Source of the DNA: Bacillus_BD sp963765265
GTDB lineage: Bacteria; Bacillota; Bacilli; Bacillales; Cytobacillaceae
Assembly (NCBI GenBank): GCA_963765265.1
Contig: CAVXVN010000007.1
Coordinates: 62,001-126,000 of the forward strand
DNA: 64,000 nucleotides
Reading direction: 5' to 3'
Position 1 is the stretch's first letter, and every line of letters starts with the position of its first letter. A program made the position numbers and the translations under genes. Under the pieces are notes generated by a model that was not told where the DNA came from, did not search any database, and saw only the letters and a list, made by a program, of their open reading frames with translations. Below, in pieces: positions 29,434-42,483 of the stretch.

Positions 29434-29745
29434 TTAAAAATCAAATAAAGACTCACCATTTGCACCATCTTCGGTTTTTAATCGATTTTGTAATGGAACT
29501 TGCGGGACCTGTACAACTTGTGGAACCTGAAGGGGCCCCCTGACAGGCGGTGGTGAAACCATCACTTGTTCTTGCGAGGTCGATTCATTTGTACTTCTTG
29601 AATGTGATGATTCCTCTAAAATAAGTTCACAAATGGCTTTCATGGCATATGCATGCTCACGAAGTTTCGCTTCAGAGCCCACTTTTTTTGCTTCGTTTAG
29701 TTCATCCCCAATTTTATCAAGCAACCTACTTACTGAAATGTCCAT
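29434..29745 (-). CDS. ywdI: YwdI-family protein (DUF5327)
   Basis: 103 aa from ATG 29745 (MDISVSRLLDKIGDELNEAK), which follows GGGGG. A helical N-terminal half (about 1-50) is followed by a Pro/Gln/Val-rich low-complexity linker (VPQVVQVPQVPLQNR) and an acidic end GESLFDF. Function unknown. In this region only ywdK is close enough (50 bp) to share a transcript. Confidence 0.85.
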   Translation of the reverse strand: MDISVSRLLDKIGDELNEAKKVGSEAKLREHAYAMKAICELILEESSHSRSTNESTSQEQVMVSPPPVRGPLQVPQVVQVPQVPLQNRLKTEDGANGESLFDF

Positions 29746-29914
29746 AGTAACCCCCAAATCCTATATTAATCACTGAACGAACTCTCTGCTCTTTACACAT
29801 TTTATTCTACATGACCTATTCACCTAAATACAGTCTAAACGCTCCATGGAGAGATTAATGTCGAGAATTAAAACGTCCCATCCATCAAAAGACAATCGTT
29901 GACGAAAAGCAACT

Positions 29915-29930
29915 TGTTTCACGTGAAACA
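29915..29930. other. parS: parS site (ParB/Spo0J binding)
   Basis: TGTTTCACGTGAAACA, an exact match to the 16-bp Bacillus parS consensus. It lies in the 422-bp gap between ywdI and moeB. ParB loads here, spreads and recruits SMC to organise the origin region. The exact palindrome is very unlikely by chance. Confidence 0.93.
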
Positions 29931-30090
29931 TTTTGGAAAAATCGACAGAATCCTTTATTTAGAACCACGAAGCTTACTCTAATATTTTGCACTTAATGAT
30001 TCAAAAAAAGCGACCGTACATTCATGATTCTATCTGTTTATTACCGACTTTATTTCAGAAGCGGCCAGGTAAACAGCTAGATAAGAAAGA

Positions 30091-30132
30091 GGATGAATCT
30101 TGTTCATACACCAAGATTCACCCCCATTTTTT
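30091..30132 (+). terminator. Orphan terminator-like hairpin between parS and moeB
   Basis: ATGAATCTTG, loop, CAAGATTCA followed by CCCCCATTTTTTTG on the plus strand. There is no plus-strand gene upstream for more than 1.2 kb, so it either ends an unannotated small RNA or acts for moeB in the other direction, where the U-run is poor. Confidence 0.5.
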
Positions 30133-30167
30133 TGTTGCTATTTTTATGATGAATTTCATTTCTCCTA

Positions 30168-31193
30168 TTACCCAAGGATTCGATGATATAAAGTCTTCGC
30201 TGCAATTAAATCCTTCGTCCCATGAACGAGCGCTCTTCCATCCTTAAAGATTACCATGCGTTGTTCCTTATTCTCCGTCTCAATCGAGACTAAATAAGGA
30301 TTGCCCTTCACTTCATATCCAATCGCCATTAACTGCTTAGATAACTCTTCTAACTGAATATCTAGCCTTTTCGGAGGTCGCACCTGGACGGTATCTCTTC
30401 CACAAAGAACCGTTGACTTTGTGAGATTTTCTAATTCCAAAAAGGGAAAAGTTGGATCGGTCCCGCAGGATAGACAGGATTCATCTTTTGCTTTGCTCAT
30501 TTTAATACTTGAATATTGATTTCGCCATAAATCAAAGCTGACAAAGGATGTTCGAACGGCTTCCCAATCTTCAACAAGAATCTTTAAGGCTTCTGCTATT
30601 TGATGGGAAACCACCATTCCAACAGCCGGAGAAATAATTCCCACTGTATCACATGTCAATCCTTGCATCGGAATTGTTTTTAATAAGCAATTTAAACAAG
30701 GCGTTTTTCCAGGAATAATCGTAAAGCTCATTCCATAGCTTCCAACACAAGCACCATAAATCCAGGGAATATCCAATTTTTGCGAGATATCATTGATCGC
30801 TAGTCGTGTTTCAAAATTATCCGTTGAATCAATGATTAAATCTTTCCCTTGAGCTAACCCTTTAAGCATCTCCGGATTTGCATCTCCTATTACTGCATGG
30901 ATCTTAACATCTGAATTAATCTCTCTAAGACGTTTTTCAGCTGCTGCAGCTTTTGGAAGTTTTTGTTCAACATCCCTTTCAGTATAAAGCTGTTGACGTT
31001 GAAGATTACTTTCTTCTACATAATCCCTGTCAACAATCGTTAACTCACCCACCCCAGCTCTTGTCAGCATTTCTGCATTCCCTGAGCCAAGCGCACCGGC
31101 ACCAATAATCAGTACATGCTTCGAACGAATTTTGGCTTGGCCCTCTTTTCCAATAGGAGAAAATAAGGTTTGACGGGAGTATCGTTCAGACAT
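30168..31193 (-). CDS. moeB: MoeB/ThiF-family adenylyltransferase
   Basis: E1-like enzyme that adenylates the C-terminal Gly of MoaD (or ThiS) for sulfur transfer. The dinucleotide-type fold VLIIGAGALGSGNAEMLTRA binds ATP; the Arg/Asp motifs are in NLQRQQLYTERDVEQ; STDNFETRLAINDIS follows; the zinc cysteines are CLNC and CLSC; GLTCDTVG has the conserved cysteine. A C-terminal extension of about 85 aa is present. ATG 31193 follows AAGGAAGTG. It lies upstream of no sulfur carrier but next to moaD/moaE, so MoeB is favoured over ThiF. Confidence 0.87.
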   Translation of the reverse strand: MSERYSRQTLFSPIGKEGQAKIRSKHVLIIGAGALGSGNAEMLTRAGVGELTIVDRDYVEESNLQRQQLYTERDVEQKLPKAAAAEKRLREINSDVKIHAVIGDANPEMLKGLAQGKDLIIDSTDNFETRLAINDISQKLDIPWIYGACVGSYGMSFTIIPGKTPCLNCLLKTIPMQGLTCDTVGIISPAVGMVVSHQIAEALKILVEDWEAVRTSFVSFDLWRNQYSSIKMSKAKDESCLSCGTDPTFPFLELENLTKSTVLCGRDTVQVRPPKRLDIQLEELSKQLMAIGYEVKGNPYLVSIETENKEQRMVIFKDGRALVHGTKDLIAAKTLYHRILG

Positions 31194-31214
31194 TATAGAC
31201 ACTTCCTTTTCTTT

Positions 31215-31255
31215 GTCCAGCAGTAGCGGCTAGGGACTCGAGGTCTTAAGCTTAT
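31215..31255. repeat. Partial repeat, CTCGAGGTCTTAAGC family, copy 3
   Basis: GTCCAGCAGTAGCGGCTAG then the exact 15-bp core at 31237-31251, between moaD and moeB. Only one arm of the larger palindrome is present. Confidence 0.55.
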
Positions 31256-31265
31256 GCCTTTCTAA

Positions 31266-31499
31266 TCAACCGCCACTAACTGGTGGAATAAAGGCGATTG
31301 TGTCGCCTTCTTGAATGATTTCACTGTCCGGAGCAAATTCTTCATTTATAGCTACCATAACCGTGTCTAGTTTTTGAATATCATAGGTTTCAGAAATTTG
31401 TTGTTTGAATTCAGCAACGGTTTTCCCGTTTGCCTCCATTTCAATACTTTCTTCACCAACTGCATCACGTAAATGAGCAAAAAACAGAACTTTATTCAT
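31266..31499 (-). CDS. moaD: Molybdopterin synthase small subunit MoaD
   Basis: 77 aa ubiquitin-like sulfur carrier. MNKVLFFAHLRDAVGEESIE onward, ending IAFIPPVSGG; the terminal Gly-Gly is the adenylation/thiocarboxylation site. ATG 31499 follows GAGGAGAG and overlaps the moaE end by 8 bp. Confidence 0.93.
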   Translation of the reverse strand: MNKVLFFAHLRDAVGEESIEMEANGKTVAEFKQQISETYDIQKLDTVMVAINEEFAPDSEIIQEGDTIAFIPPVSGG

Positions 31500-31959
31500 T
31501 AAAATCACTCTCCTCAGGTTTTCCCGTTGGATAGGCCACTTTCTCTAATTGGTCTCCTATCCATTCCTGACCATCTTCCCAATGTTCTTTCTTCCAAATG
31601 GGCACAATTTGTTTAATTCGTTCAATGGCATATCGATTTGCTTCGTAAGAATCTGCACGATGAGGAGTGGAAACGGCAATCACGACAGCAATATCCGTAA
31701 TATCCAGTTTTCCGACCCTATGCGTGATCGCTACTTTGGAACCTGACCATTTTTCTTCAATTTCTTGTCCAATTTGTTCAAGCTTTTTAACAGCCATAGG
31801 TTCGTATGCCTCATATATGAGATAAAGAGTTTTCTTTCCATGGGTCAACTCTCTTACTGTTCCGATAAAGGTTGTAATCGCTCCTGCTTCACGTTGTACG
31901 ACTTTGTCAATTACTGATTGAGTATTGATCGGTTCCTGCGCTATCTCAAAAAATTTCAT
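31492..31959 (-). CDS. moaE: Molybdopterin synthase large subunit MoaE
   Basis: 155 aa. Converts precursor Z (cPMP) to molybdopterin with MoaD. Conserved blocks: GAITTFIGTVRELTHGKKTL, ITHRVGKLDITDIAVVIAVS, HRADSYEANRYAIERIKQIV and IWKKEHWEDGQEWIG with the catalytic lysines. ATG 31959 (MKFFEIA) lies 10 nt from GGAGGG; an ATG three codons upstream is too close to the site. Confidence 0.93.
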   Translation of the reverse strand: MKFFEIAQEPINTQSVIDKVVQREAGAITTFIGTVRELTHGKKTLYLIYEAYEPMAVKKLEQIGQEIEEKWSGSKVAITHRVGKLDITDIAVVIAVSTPHRADSYEANRYAIERIKQIVPIWKKEHWEDGQEWIGDQLEKVAYPTGKPEESDFNE

Positions 31960-31977
31960 TATATTCATACCCTCCAC

Positions 31978-32592
31978 TTAGATTCCATCCCCACCATCTA
32001 TATCTTTTAACATGTTGGAAGCTTTATGATATTCATCGGGGTTATTCATATTAAAAAAGTAAAGTTCCTCGTGATCAATTTCTAGAGATTGCAATAATTC
32101 CTTTTTTACTATTTTAACATGAATATTATGTAAGAGGTGTCTAATACGCAGTTGATTTTCTTCGAGTGATTGTGTAACAGCCTCGTTTACATCTTTTCGG
32201 TAGGCTGCAAATAAAGGATGGAGTTGGCCGGAAATCTCTGGCACAGCCGCTTGATATTCTCCCAAACAGGATAGTAAATACTGTCCTAATTCCACCGAGA
32301 TAAAAGGCATGTCACAAGCAACGATCAGATTCCGTTCCGTTTGCGTTGCCGCTAAACCTGCCTCCATGCCAGCAAGCGGCCCCTTTCCCTTCCGCCTATC
32401 TTCTATCATTGGCAGGTGTAAGAAGGCATAGTCTTCAAATGTATTGGTTACAACGATGGTATCATCCACTATCTTTTCTAGCTTTTCAACCATACCTTCA
32501 ATCACCGTTTTTCCATTTAATTGAAGTAAAGCCTTATTCGTACCCATTCTACTTGATTGACCACCTGCTAGAATAATAGCCGTAGTGCCCAT
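31978..32592 (-). CDS. mobA: Molybdenum cofactor guanylyltransferase MobA
   Basis: 204 aa nucleotidyltransferase that attaches GMP to molybdopterin. GTP-binding motif AIILAGGQSSRMGTNKALL at the N-terminus, then KGPLAGMEAGL and VACDMPF. ATG 32592 follows AGAGGTGAAGGC. First gene of the mobA-moaE-moaD-moeB operon. The 492 bp upstream (32593-33084) contain no gene that I can support, only AT-rich sequence and the yojF promoter area. Confidence 0.92.
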   Translation of the reverse strand: MGTTAIILAGGQSSRMGTNKALLQLNGKTVIEGMVEKLEKIVDDTIVVTNTFEDYAFLHLPMIEDRRKGKGPLAGMEAGLAATQTERNLIVACDMPFISVELGQYLLSCLGEYQAAVPEISGQLHPLFAAYRKDVNEAVTQSLEENQLRIRHLLHNIHVKIVKKELLQSLEIDHEELYFFNMNNPDEYHKASNMLKDIDGGDGI

Positions 32593-33084
32593 TGCCTTCA
32601 CCTCTTAGTTCTTGTCCTTAGTCTCTTTTTTTCCATATCCTTTTTCTTGGGCGATAAAGTCTAAATGGATCGTTTGTAAATCTAAACGATCCCATTACAG
32701 TAACATTAATCTTACCTTGAAGCAGAAAAAATGAAAATAGAAAGAACAAATTCGCTTCCTATTTTTGCACTGAATCGATTACATGAAATCATTCTAATTC
32801 GTGTAAATGTCCTTCTATTCGAGAAGCTAGTTCCTTTAAACTTATTACGCTAAGCTGAAAAGAATTTGTCTAGAGAACAATTATTGTTAGAATGAAAAAA
32901 TTGATACGACTTATAATCATGGTGCAGGTGGTTCGTTCTCAGCATTTTTGGACACTAACGCTTTTCATCCCTCTCGATCTTTTTAGAAAGGTCTTTAATT
33001 TCGCTTTTCAGGAGCTTTTTTAGTAAGATAGAAATATCTTATTCTTTTTGATATTGGAAGAAATTTGAAGGGAGGTATAGAAAA

Positions 33085-33432
33085 ATGGAGCCTGTGATTG
33101 TGGAAACCGTACAAAAGAAACTTGAGCTATTTGCCAATCAGAATGTATATGTTCACCTTGAAACAACAAATGGAGCGTATGCTTCACATAATGATGAGAG
33201 TTTTTTCTCTTCTGGCGCCTATATTCGTAATGCACTTGTACAATTCGAAAGAGGTAAAATTACAGGAAATGGGCCCTTTAGAGTTGGATTAAAAATGCCT
33301 ATTGGCTGGATTTATGCTGAAGGTATTACCCATTTTGAAGTTGACTCTACTGGTCGATTACTATTAGCTGGACATGATTATCAAGGAAGACTTGCTGTCT
33401 GCCTTGAAATTAGTCTGACTCCGTTTGAATAA
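33085..33432 (+). CDS. yojF: YojF-family protein (DUF1806)
   Basis: 115 aa, MEPVIVETVQKKLELFANQN onward; small beta-rich protein. GGAGG ribosome binding site. It is directly followed by bshB2, the same pair as B. subtilis yojF-yojG. Function unknown; association with bacillithiol metabolism is by neighbourhood. Confidence 0.88.
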   Translation: MEPVIVETVQKKLELFANQNVYVHLETTNGAYASHNDESFFSSGAYIRNALVQFERGKITGNGPFRVGLKMPIGWIYAEGITHFEVDSTGRLLLAGHDYQGRLAVCLEISLTPFE

Positions 33433-33507
33433 GAACGCTTTAGTGTAGCTAATTATGAAGAATGCTAGAATGACGAAAAAAATAATCATTTGAAGGGAGC
33501 TAGTCTA

Positions 33508-34179
33508 ATGGAAATAGAAAAAGAGAGGCATATTCTCGTTGTTTTTCCTCATCCTGACGATGAAGCATTTGGTGTGTCAGGAACCATTTCTGCCCATGTT
33601 GAAAACGGAACTCCCGTTACATACGCATGTTTAACATTAGGTGAAATGGGCCGCAATCTGGGCGATCCTCCTTTTGCTACTCGTGAGTCATTACCTCTAA
33701 TTCGTAAAAAGGAATTACAAAACGCTGCAAAGGCAATGGGCATACAAGACCTTAGAATGCTCGGGTATCGGGATAAAACCATTGAGTTTGAAGATGAAGA
33801 AAAGCTTATTCAAGATATTACTTCTATTATAAATGAAGTAAATCCATCGTTAATCATCAGTTTTTATCCAGGATATGCCGTCCATCCTGATCATGATGCT
33901 TGTGGAGCAGCCGTTGTCAAAGCAGTCGAACGAATGCTTAAGAACAATCGTCCGAAACTCCATTGTGTCGCCTTTGCCAATCGTTGTGAGGAGGAAATTG
34001 GCCAAGCTGATATTGTTTATGATATTACGCCATTTGCTGCACAAAAAATTGCAGCCATTCAAGCGCATGAATCACAAGCTCAACTGATGATGGCCGATTT
34101 TGGGGAAAAATATAAACAAGGTGATCCACTTGTTTTAGCTAGAATTAATAATGAGCGTTTTTGGACCTATGCATTTTAG
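33508..34179 (+). CDS. bshB2: Bacillithiol biosynthesis deacetylase BshB2
   Basis: PIG-L/LmbE zinc deacetylase, 223 aa. Removes the acetyl group from GlcNAc-malate in bacillithiol synthesis. Zinc ligands: HPDDE near residue 17 and HPDHDACGAAVVKAVE. ATG 33508 follows GAAGGGAG; the upstream in-frame TTG is inside the site. Confidence 0.92.
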   Translation: MEIEKERHILVVFPHPDDEAFGVSGTISAHVENGTPVTYACLTLGEMGRNLGDPPFATRESLPLIRKKELQNAAKAMGIQDLRMLGYRDKTIEFEDEEKLIQDITSIINEVNPSLIISFYPGYAVHPDHDACGAAVVKAVERMLKNNRPKLHCVAFANRCEEEIGQADIVYDITPFAAQKIAAIQAHESQAQLMMADFGEKYKQGDPLVLARINNERFWTYAF

Positions 34180-34200
34180 CTTAACAAAATACTATAAGAT

Positions 34201-34242
34201 CAACAAAAAACACGGTTTATGACAAACCGTGTTTTTTGTTGA
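34201..34242. terminator. Bidirectional terminator after bshB2
   Basis: AACAAAAAACACGGTTT, loop, AAACCGTGTTTTTTGTT. Confidence 0.88.
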
Positions 34243-34267
34243 TCTATTTTGAACTTAGATAAATCTA

Positions 34268-34525
34268 TTAAAAACTAATTCGTAAATGCTGTTTCAGCTG
34301 AGATAATTCCTGTTTAATTGGTGCAATCGTAATGGATGATAAAAACCTTACCATACTCTCAATCGCTATTTTATCATGTTGCTTCTCTACTGAAGTTTCG
34401 AGATGGTCCAAGACTTCAAAGCTTTTCATGATTTTACTATTTCGTACAGGCATAGTCTCGAGTTTTACTCTAATTGTATTTAATAAAGTGCCAACTACTT
34501 CTGTTTCGAGTTCTTTTCTTTCCAT
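34268..34525 (-). CDS. Small helical protein of unknown function
   Basis: 85 aa, MERKELETEVVGTLLNTIRV onward. Charged, probably all-helical, no membrane segment. A good AGAAGGG ribosome binding site stands 6 nt before the ATG, and it has its own downstream terminator, so it is probably real. I do not recognise the family. The 235 bp upstream show no gene. Confidence 0.65.
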   Translation of the reverse strand: MERKELETEVVGTLLNTIRVKLETMPVRNSKIMKSFEVLDHLETSVEKQHDKIAIESMVRFLSSITIAPIKQELSQLKQHLRISF

Positions 34526-34760
34526 CGCGGACCCTTCTCCCTTCTAATCAAGACCAATTCATAGGACAAGTCATCTAAAGCATATATCCCATCCAAATTT
34601 CAAATGTTACCTTGATTCCCATTATACCTAAGAAGACTAAAAATAATCCATTGATAAGTCTGCTTTTATGAAATTCTTTTGAACCTTAGAGCATGGAAAG
34701 TGTATTCTGATTCTTTAATGAAATAGACATATGCTGAACTTCACAACAACGAACATGCTA

Positions 34761-35426
34761 CTATAAATATTTACTTCCTTCCCGCACACTCAATGCTGAC
34801 AGCGAATGTGTTTCAATGAATTGCTTAACCGATGTGGGATTCGATTTTGAATATTCTCTTAAGACCCACCCAATCACTTTTTGAATAAAGAATTCCTTAC
34901 TTTCTGCATTTTGTTCAATATAGCGATATAAAAGTTCTTCGTTGGTTTGTTCCTTGTATTTTAACTGAAAAAGAATAGCGGATCTTCTTAACCATAGATG
35001 ATCACCATATGCCCAGTCATCAATCGTTTCTTTAATGACTTCAGGATGGCTATTTGCGATCATACCTACTGGCTTAGCGGCGAGCATATCTACCGTATCC
35101 CACCATGACTTTGTTGTAATCATGCACTCAATTAGTGGTAGATTCTCTTTACTTAACTTCTTTAGTGATCTCTCTATATAATCTAGTGCAGCATACTGAT
35201 ACTCTCTTTCGGCTTGCTCCCAAAGCTTGATGACATACTCCGGATGGAATTCTTCTTTTAAAATTCCAGTCTGCTGATAAAACTGTTTTAAAATCTTATT
35301 TCTTTCAGGCTTTTTAATGCCTAGAAAAGGAAAAAGATCCTTCATATATTTTTTCATAGGTTCTGCTTGAAGTTCATTGCGATTATTTTCAAAATGAAAT
35401 TGCAATAATTCTATCCACTGTTCCAT
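34761..35426 (-). CDS. DNA alkylation repair protein (AlkD-like)
   Basis: HEAT-like repeat glycosylase for alkylated purines. MEQWIELLQFHFENNRNELQ aligns with the AlkD start; the catalytic region is TTKSWWDTVDMLAAK (WWDxVD), followed by YGDHLWLRRSAILFQLKYKE and KEFFIQKVIGWVLREYSKSN. It ends SVREGSKYL after 221 aa, about 15-20 residues shorter than B. cereus AlkD, so the 3' end may also be altered. A GTG at 35435 nearer the AGGAG site is an alternative start. Confidence 0.87.
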   Translation of the reverse strand: MEQWIELLQFHFENNRNELQAEPMKKYMKDLFPFLGIKKPERNKILKQFYQQTGILKEEFHPEYVIKLWEQAEREYQYAALDYIERSLKKLSKENLPLIECMITTKSWWDTVDMLAAKPVGMIANSHPEVIKETIDDWAYGDHLWLRRSAILFQLKYKEQTNEELLYRYIEQNAESKEFFIQKVIGWVLREYSKSNPTSVKQFIETHSLSALSVREGSKYL

Positions 35427-35587
35427 TGCCTTCACTTTCATCTCCTATTTTCTGATGAATTTCTTACTCCACAGGAATGCTGACTTCTGCGTTCGTCACA
35501 GGTCGTGACGGTACTTAGTAGAAGATTATTGTTTCGTTCGCTCCCTTGATCCTAGATTACCTTCGAATTAGTTTCAAATCAACAAAA

Positions 35588-35613
35588 AAAGAGCATCCAT
35601 TATGGATACTCTT
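35588..35613 (-). terminator. Terminator of the rRNA operon
   Basis: Minus strand GAGTATCCAT-a-ATGGATGCTC then TTTTTTTG, about 7 bp after the 5S 3' end. Confidence 0.88.
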
Positions 35614-35619
35614 CATCTT

Positions 35620-35735
35620 GCCTGGCGACGTCCTACTCTCACAGGGGGAGAACCCCCAACTACCATCGGCGCTGAGAAACTTAACTTCCGTGTTCGGTAT
35701 GGGAACGGGTGTGACCTTCTCGCCATCGGCACCAG
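35620..35735 (-). rRNA. rrf: 5S ribosomal RNA
   Basis: About 116 nt. Conserved loop CCGTTCCCATACCGAACACG and end GTAGGACGTCGCCAGGC. Position after 23S is normal. Ends are accurate to a few bases. Confidence 0.95.
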
Positions 35736-35798
35736 ACTTGTGTTACATTCTTTCAAAACTAAATAGAAGGTGAAATAAGAAGTAAAATATCATTTTTG

Positions 35799-38730
<2,932 letters not shown>

Positions 38731-39059
38731 ATGTCGTAAAAATATAAGCTTCGAATCTCTTCGTCAGCTCGGTCACTGCGCTCCTCACGTACCAACTACG
38801 TACGCTCCGGTGCTCGTTCGGTCGCTTCCTCGATCTGCTTGCTTCTATTTCCACTCCGGTTTGTGCTCTCTACATACCTTCGAACAAGTTCAAAAGATAA
38901 GATATGAGATTTATCTTAATGGTGATATTTTATCTTCTTATTTCGTTTCTATTTAGTTTTCAAAGAACGTGTTTTTAAGAGAATTTAATTCTCTCAAAAC
39001 TAAACAAAGATCTAAGCGTCAACTTATTTAACTTTGGTATGAACCAAAGTTTTCCGTAA

Positions 39060-40619
<1,560 letters not shown>

Positions 40620-40750
40620 AGATTGTTTGACTTGCTCAATGTTGCCTTTTAAAAAAAGACTAAAATTTAAAACGTTGACGTTTAGATTTTGTTTAGTTTT
40701 CAAAGAACTATGTTTCTTATTTCATCGTTACCTCAGCAGCGACAAGTAAT

Positions 40751-40779
40751 AATATACCACTTTCAATTTCAAAGGTCAA
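40751..40779 (-). promoter_or_regulatory. rRNA operon promoter
   Basis: Minus strand TTGACC (40779-40774), 17-bp spacer, TATATT (40756-40751), followed by a boxA-like TTCTTTGAAAACTAAAC leader at about 40692-40710. One clear sigma-A promoter; the rest of the 400-bp gap to 41027 shows no gene. Confidence 0.85.
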
Positions 40780-41026
40780 CTCTTTTTTAAAAAAATCTTT
40801 TAAAACTCATATAAATTCATTATTTATATAAATTTTACAGAATTAGAGTTCCATTCAAAAATCCAAAGCAAGATTTAAAATATATCATCGCCATTTATAT
40901 AAGTCAACTTTTCTACCGGAAATTCATTAGATACTTACGGAAAGAAAGCACTCTTCCTACGAATGCCTTCTTCAATTGAATCTTTCATTTGAATCCGGAA
41001 CTTATCATCTATTTTAATATATGATT

Positions 41027-42127
41027 CTAGTTGTTTTCTTCAGAAATACGTTGAATCTCTTTTAAAATCATTTCTTTATGTTTATCAATAATTGAAAAGT
41101 CCATTGCCGCCGTATAGATCGCCTCTAGGTCATCATGCCATGACTTTGCTTCGGCTAGGTATGCAGTGGCCTCACCCATCTTTGTTCTATACTTAGATCG
41201 AATCACTTTAATTTGATCAGCAAAAATTTCATCCGTCCCCTCAGTGATAATGAGTCCATACATATCAATAATTTCATCCCCGTCTCGACTTGGAAAATAT
41301 TCATGTGGTGCCGTGCTATCAAAAATCGCTAATCCGAGTTCACGAATAATAATCATATCAAGACTGTGTGGATCAAAGCCGCAATGGTAAATCTCAAGAT
41401 CAAAACCGTGCAGCTCACCTGCAGCTGCGATTTGTTTTAGCATGGTTGATTTTCCCGAACCTGGTCTTCCTTTAATAAAGTAGCGTTTATTGATATCTGC
41501 GGTTAGATTAGGTACAAAATTAACTGCTCCTTTAGGTGTTGCGGCACCTAGGAATCGATGACGAATCTTTGATTGTTTATTTAAGAAAATTTTCCCATAA
41601 AAGGTTCCAATTAACCGATTCGTTAGCTCATCAGCCTTATCAAAATCCATGCTCTCAATGTAAATTTTCTCCCAGTCATCATGAACTTTTAACGCCTCTT
41701 CAAATGTATCATATGCTTTTTGAGTTGAGTTGCTAATTAATTTTGATAATTCTCTAATGGCGTTTTTTTGCTGCGTGAGAACTTGCGAATTCCACGCTTC
41801 ACCAAGATTAACATACTCTTCAACTGAACCTGGTGCTTTCGGTTCAATGACATGCGGTGCTGTTCCATCAACAATTCCCACTTTTAAAGTTGGAAAGATG
41901 ACACCGTCAATGGAATCAGGGTCAGATGAACAGTGTAAGTACTCGGTATTATATCCTTTTTCAGAGTAAAGCGTTCCTATTTCTTTCATTAGAGTAGATT
42001 TACCTGTTCCTGGTCCACCCTTTAAAATAAATATCCGATCAAGGTCCGCTATGTTGGAGTCAAAAAGGCTATAAAATCCACGTGCTGTATTGCCGCCAGC
42101 AAAGTAACGAATGATTTTACCTGTCAT
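41027..42127 (-). CDS. Internally duplicated P-loop ATPase (PRK06851-type)
   Basis: 366 aa made of two similar halves. Half 1 has P-loop GGPGTGKST at 37-45, then LHCSSDPDSIDG (64-75) and DGTAPH (87-92). Half 2 has GRPGSGKST at 220-228, then YHCGFDPHSLD (247-257) and DSTAPH (270-275). Both lysines are intact, so both may bind nucleotide. The family is known only as predicted ATPases of Firmicutes. ATG 42127 follows AGAGGGTG. It overlaps the upstream fragment by a few bases. No partner is evident. Confidence 0.85.
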   Translation of the reverse strand: MTGKIIRYFAGGNTARGFYSLFDSNIADLDRIFILKGGPGTGKSTLMKEIGTLYSEKGYNTEYLHCSSDPDSIDGVIFPTLKVGIVDGTAPHVIEPKAPGSVEEYVNLGEAWNSQVLTQQKNAIRELSKLISNSTQKAYDTFEEALKVHDDWEKIYIESMDFDKADELTNRLIGTFYGKIFLNKQSKIRHRFLGAATPKGAVNFVPNLTADINKRYFIKGRPGSGKSTMLKQIAAAGELHGFDLEIYHCGFDPHSLDMIIIRELGLAIFDSTAPHEYFPSRDGDEIIDMYGLIITEGTDEIFADQIKVIRSKYRTKMGEATAYLAEAKSWHDDLEAIYTAAMDFSIIDKHKEMILKEIQRISEENN

Positions 42128-42470
42128 AAAAAACACCCTCTCTTATCTTCAGATCCGAGATTCCTGCGTTAACACTCTTTATCCTATGCAGATCACCAGT
42201 AATGGGTGAATGCCTATAGCCTATTGCAAATATTTTTCCATTAAAAAATGACCCTTTCATAATATAAGGATCATCACTTAATCTATATCTTTCACAATAT
42301 GTACTAAATGTCCATTCGTCATGCTCCTGAAGATCAGTTGGACTGATTTCAATTTGCAACCCAGTTCTACCTCCACTGACAATCATATGGTTTAGCTTTT
42401 TAGCACTTTCATCAATAAAAGTTGGGTACATTTTTTCATTTCAATGGGTGAGCAGCCTCCACGAATGTAT
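42117..42470 (-). pseudogene. Remnant of a YbaK/EbsC-type Cys-tRNA(Pro) deacylase
   Basis: The part YIRGGCSPIEMKK, then after a one-base shift in an A-run near 42432 MYPTFIDESAKKLNHMIVSG, then GRTGLQIEISPTDLQ, matches the C-terminal half of YbaK/EbsC deacylases. The N-terminal two thirds are missing because the flavoprotein gene ends at 42484. Beyond it lie about 60 residues (EHDEWTFSTYCERYRLSDDP onward) that YbaK proteins do not usually have and that I do not recognise. Probably a decayed or fused remnant; a 104-aa ORF remains open (42117-42431). Confidence 0.55.
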
Positions 42471-42483
42471 TCCTTAATCGTTC

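Noticed and set aside
29987..30247. 86-codon plus-strand ORF overlapping the moeB end
   Set aside because: No ribosome binding site, no family resemblance, and it overlaps the conserved moeB C-terminus and the orphan hairpin.
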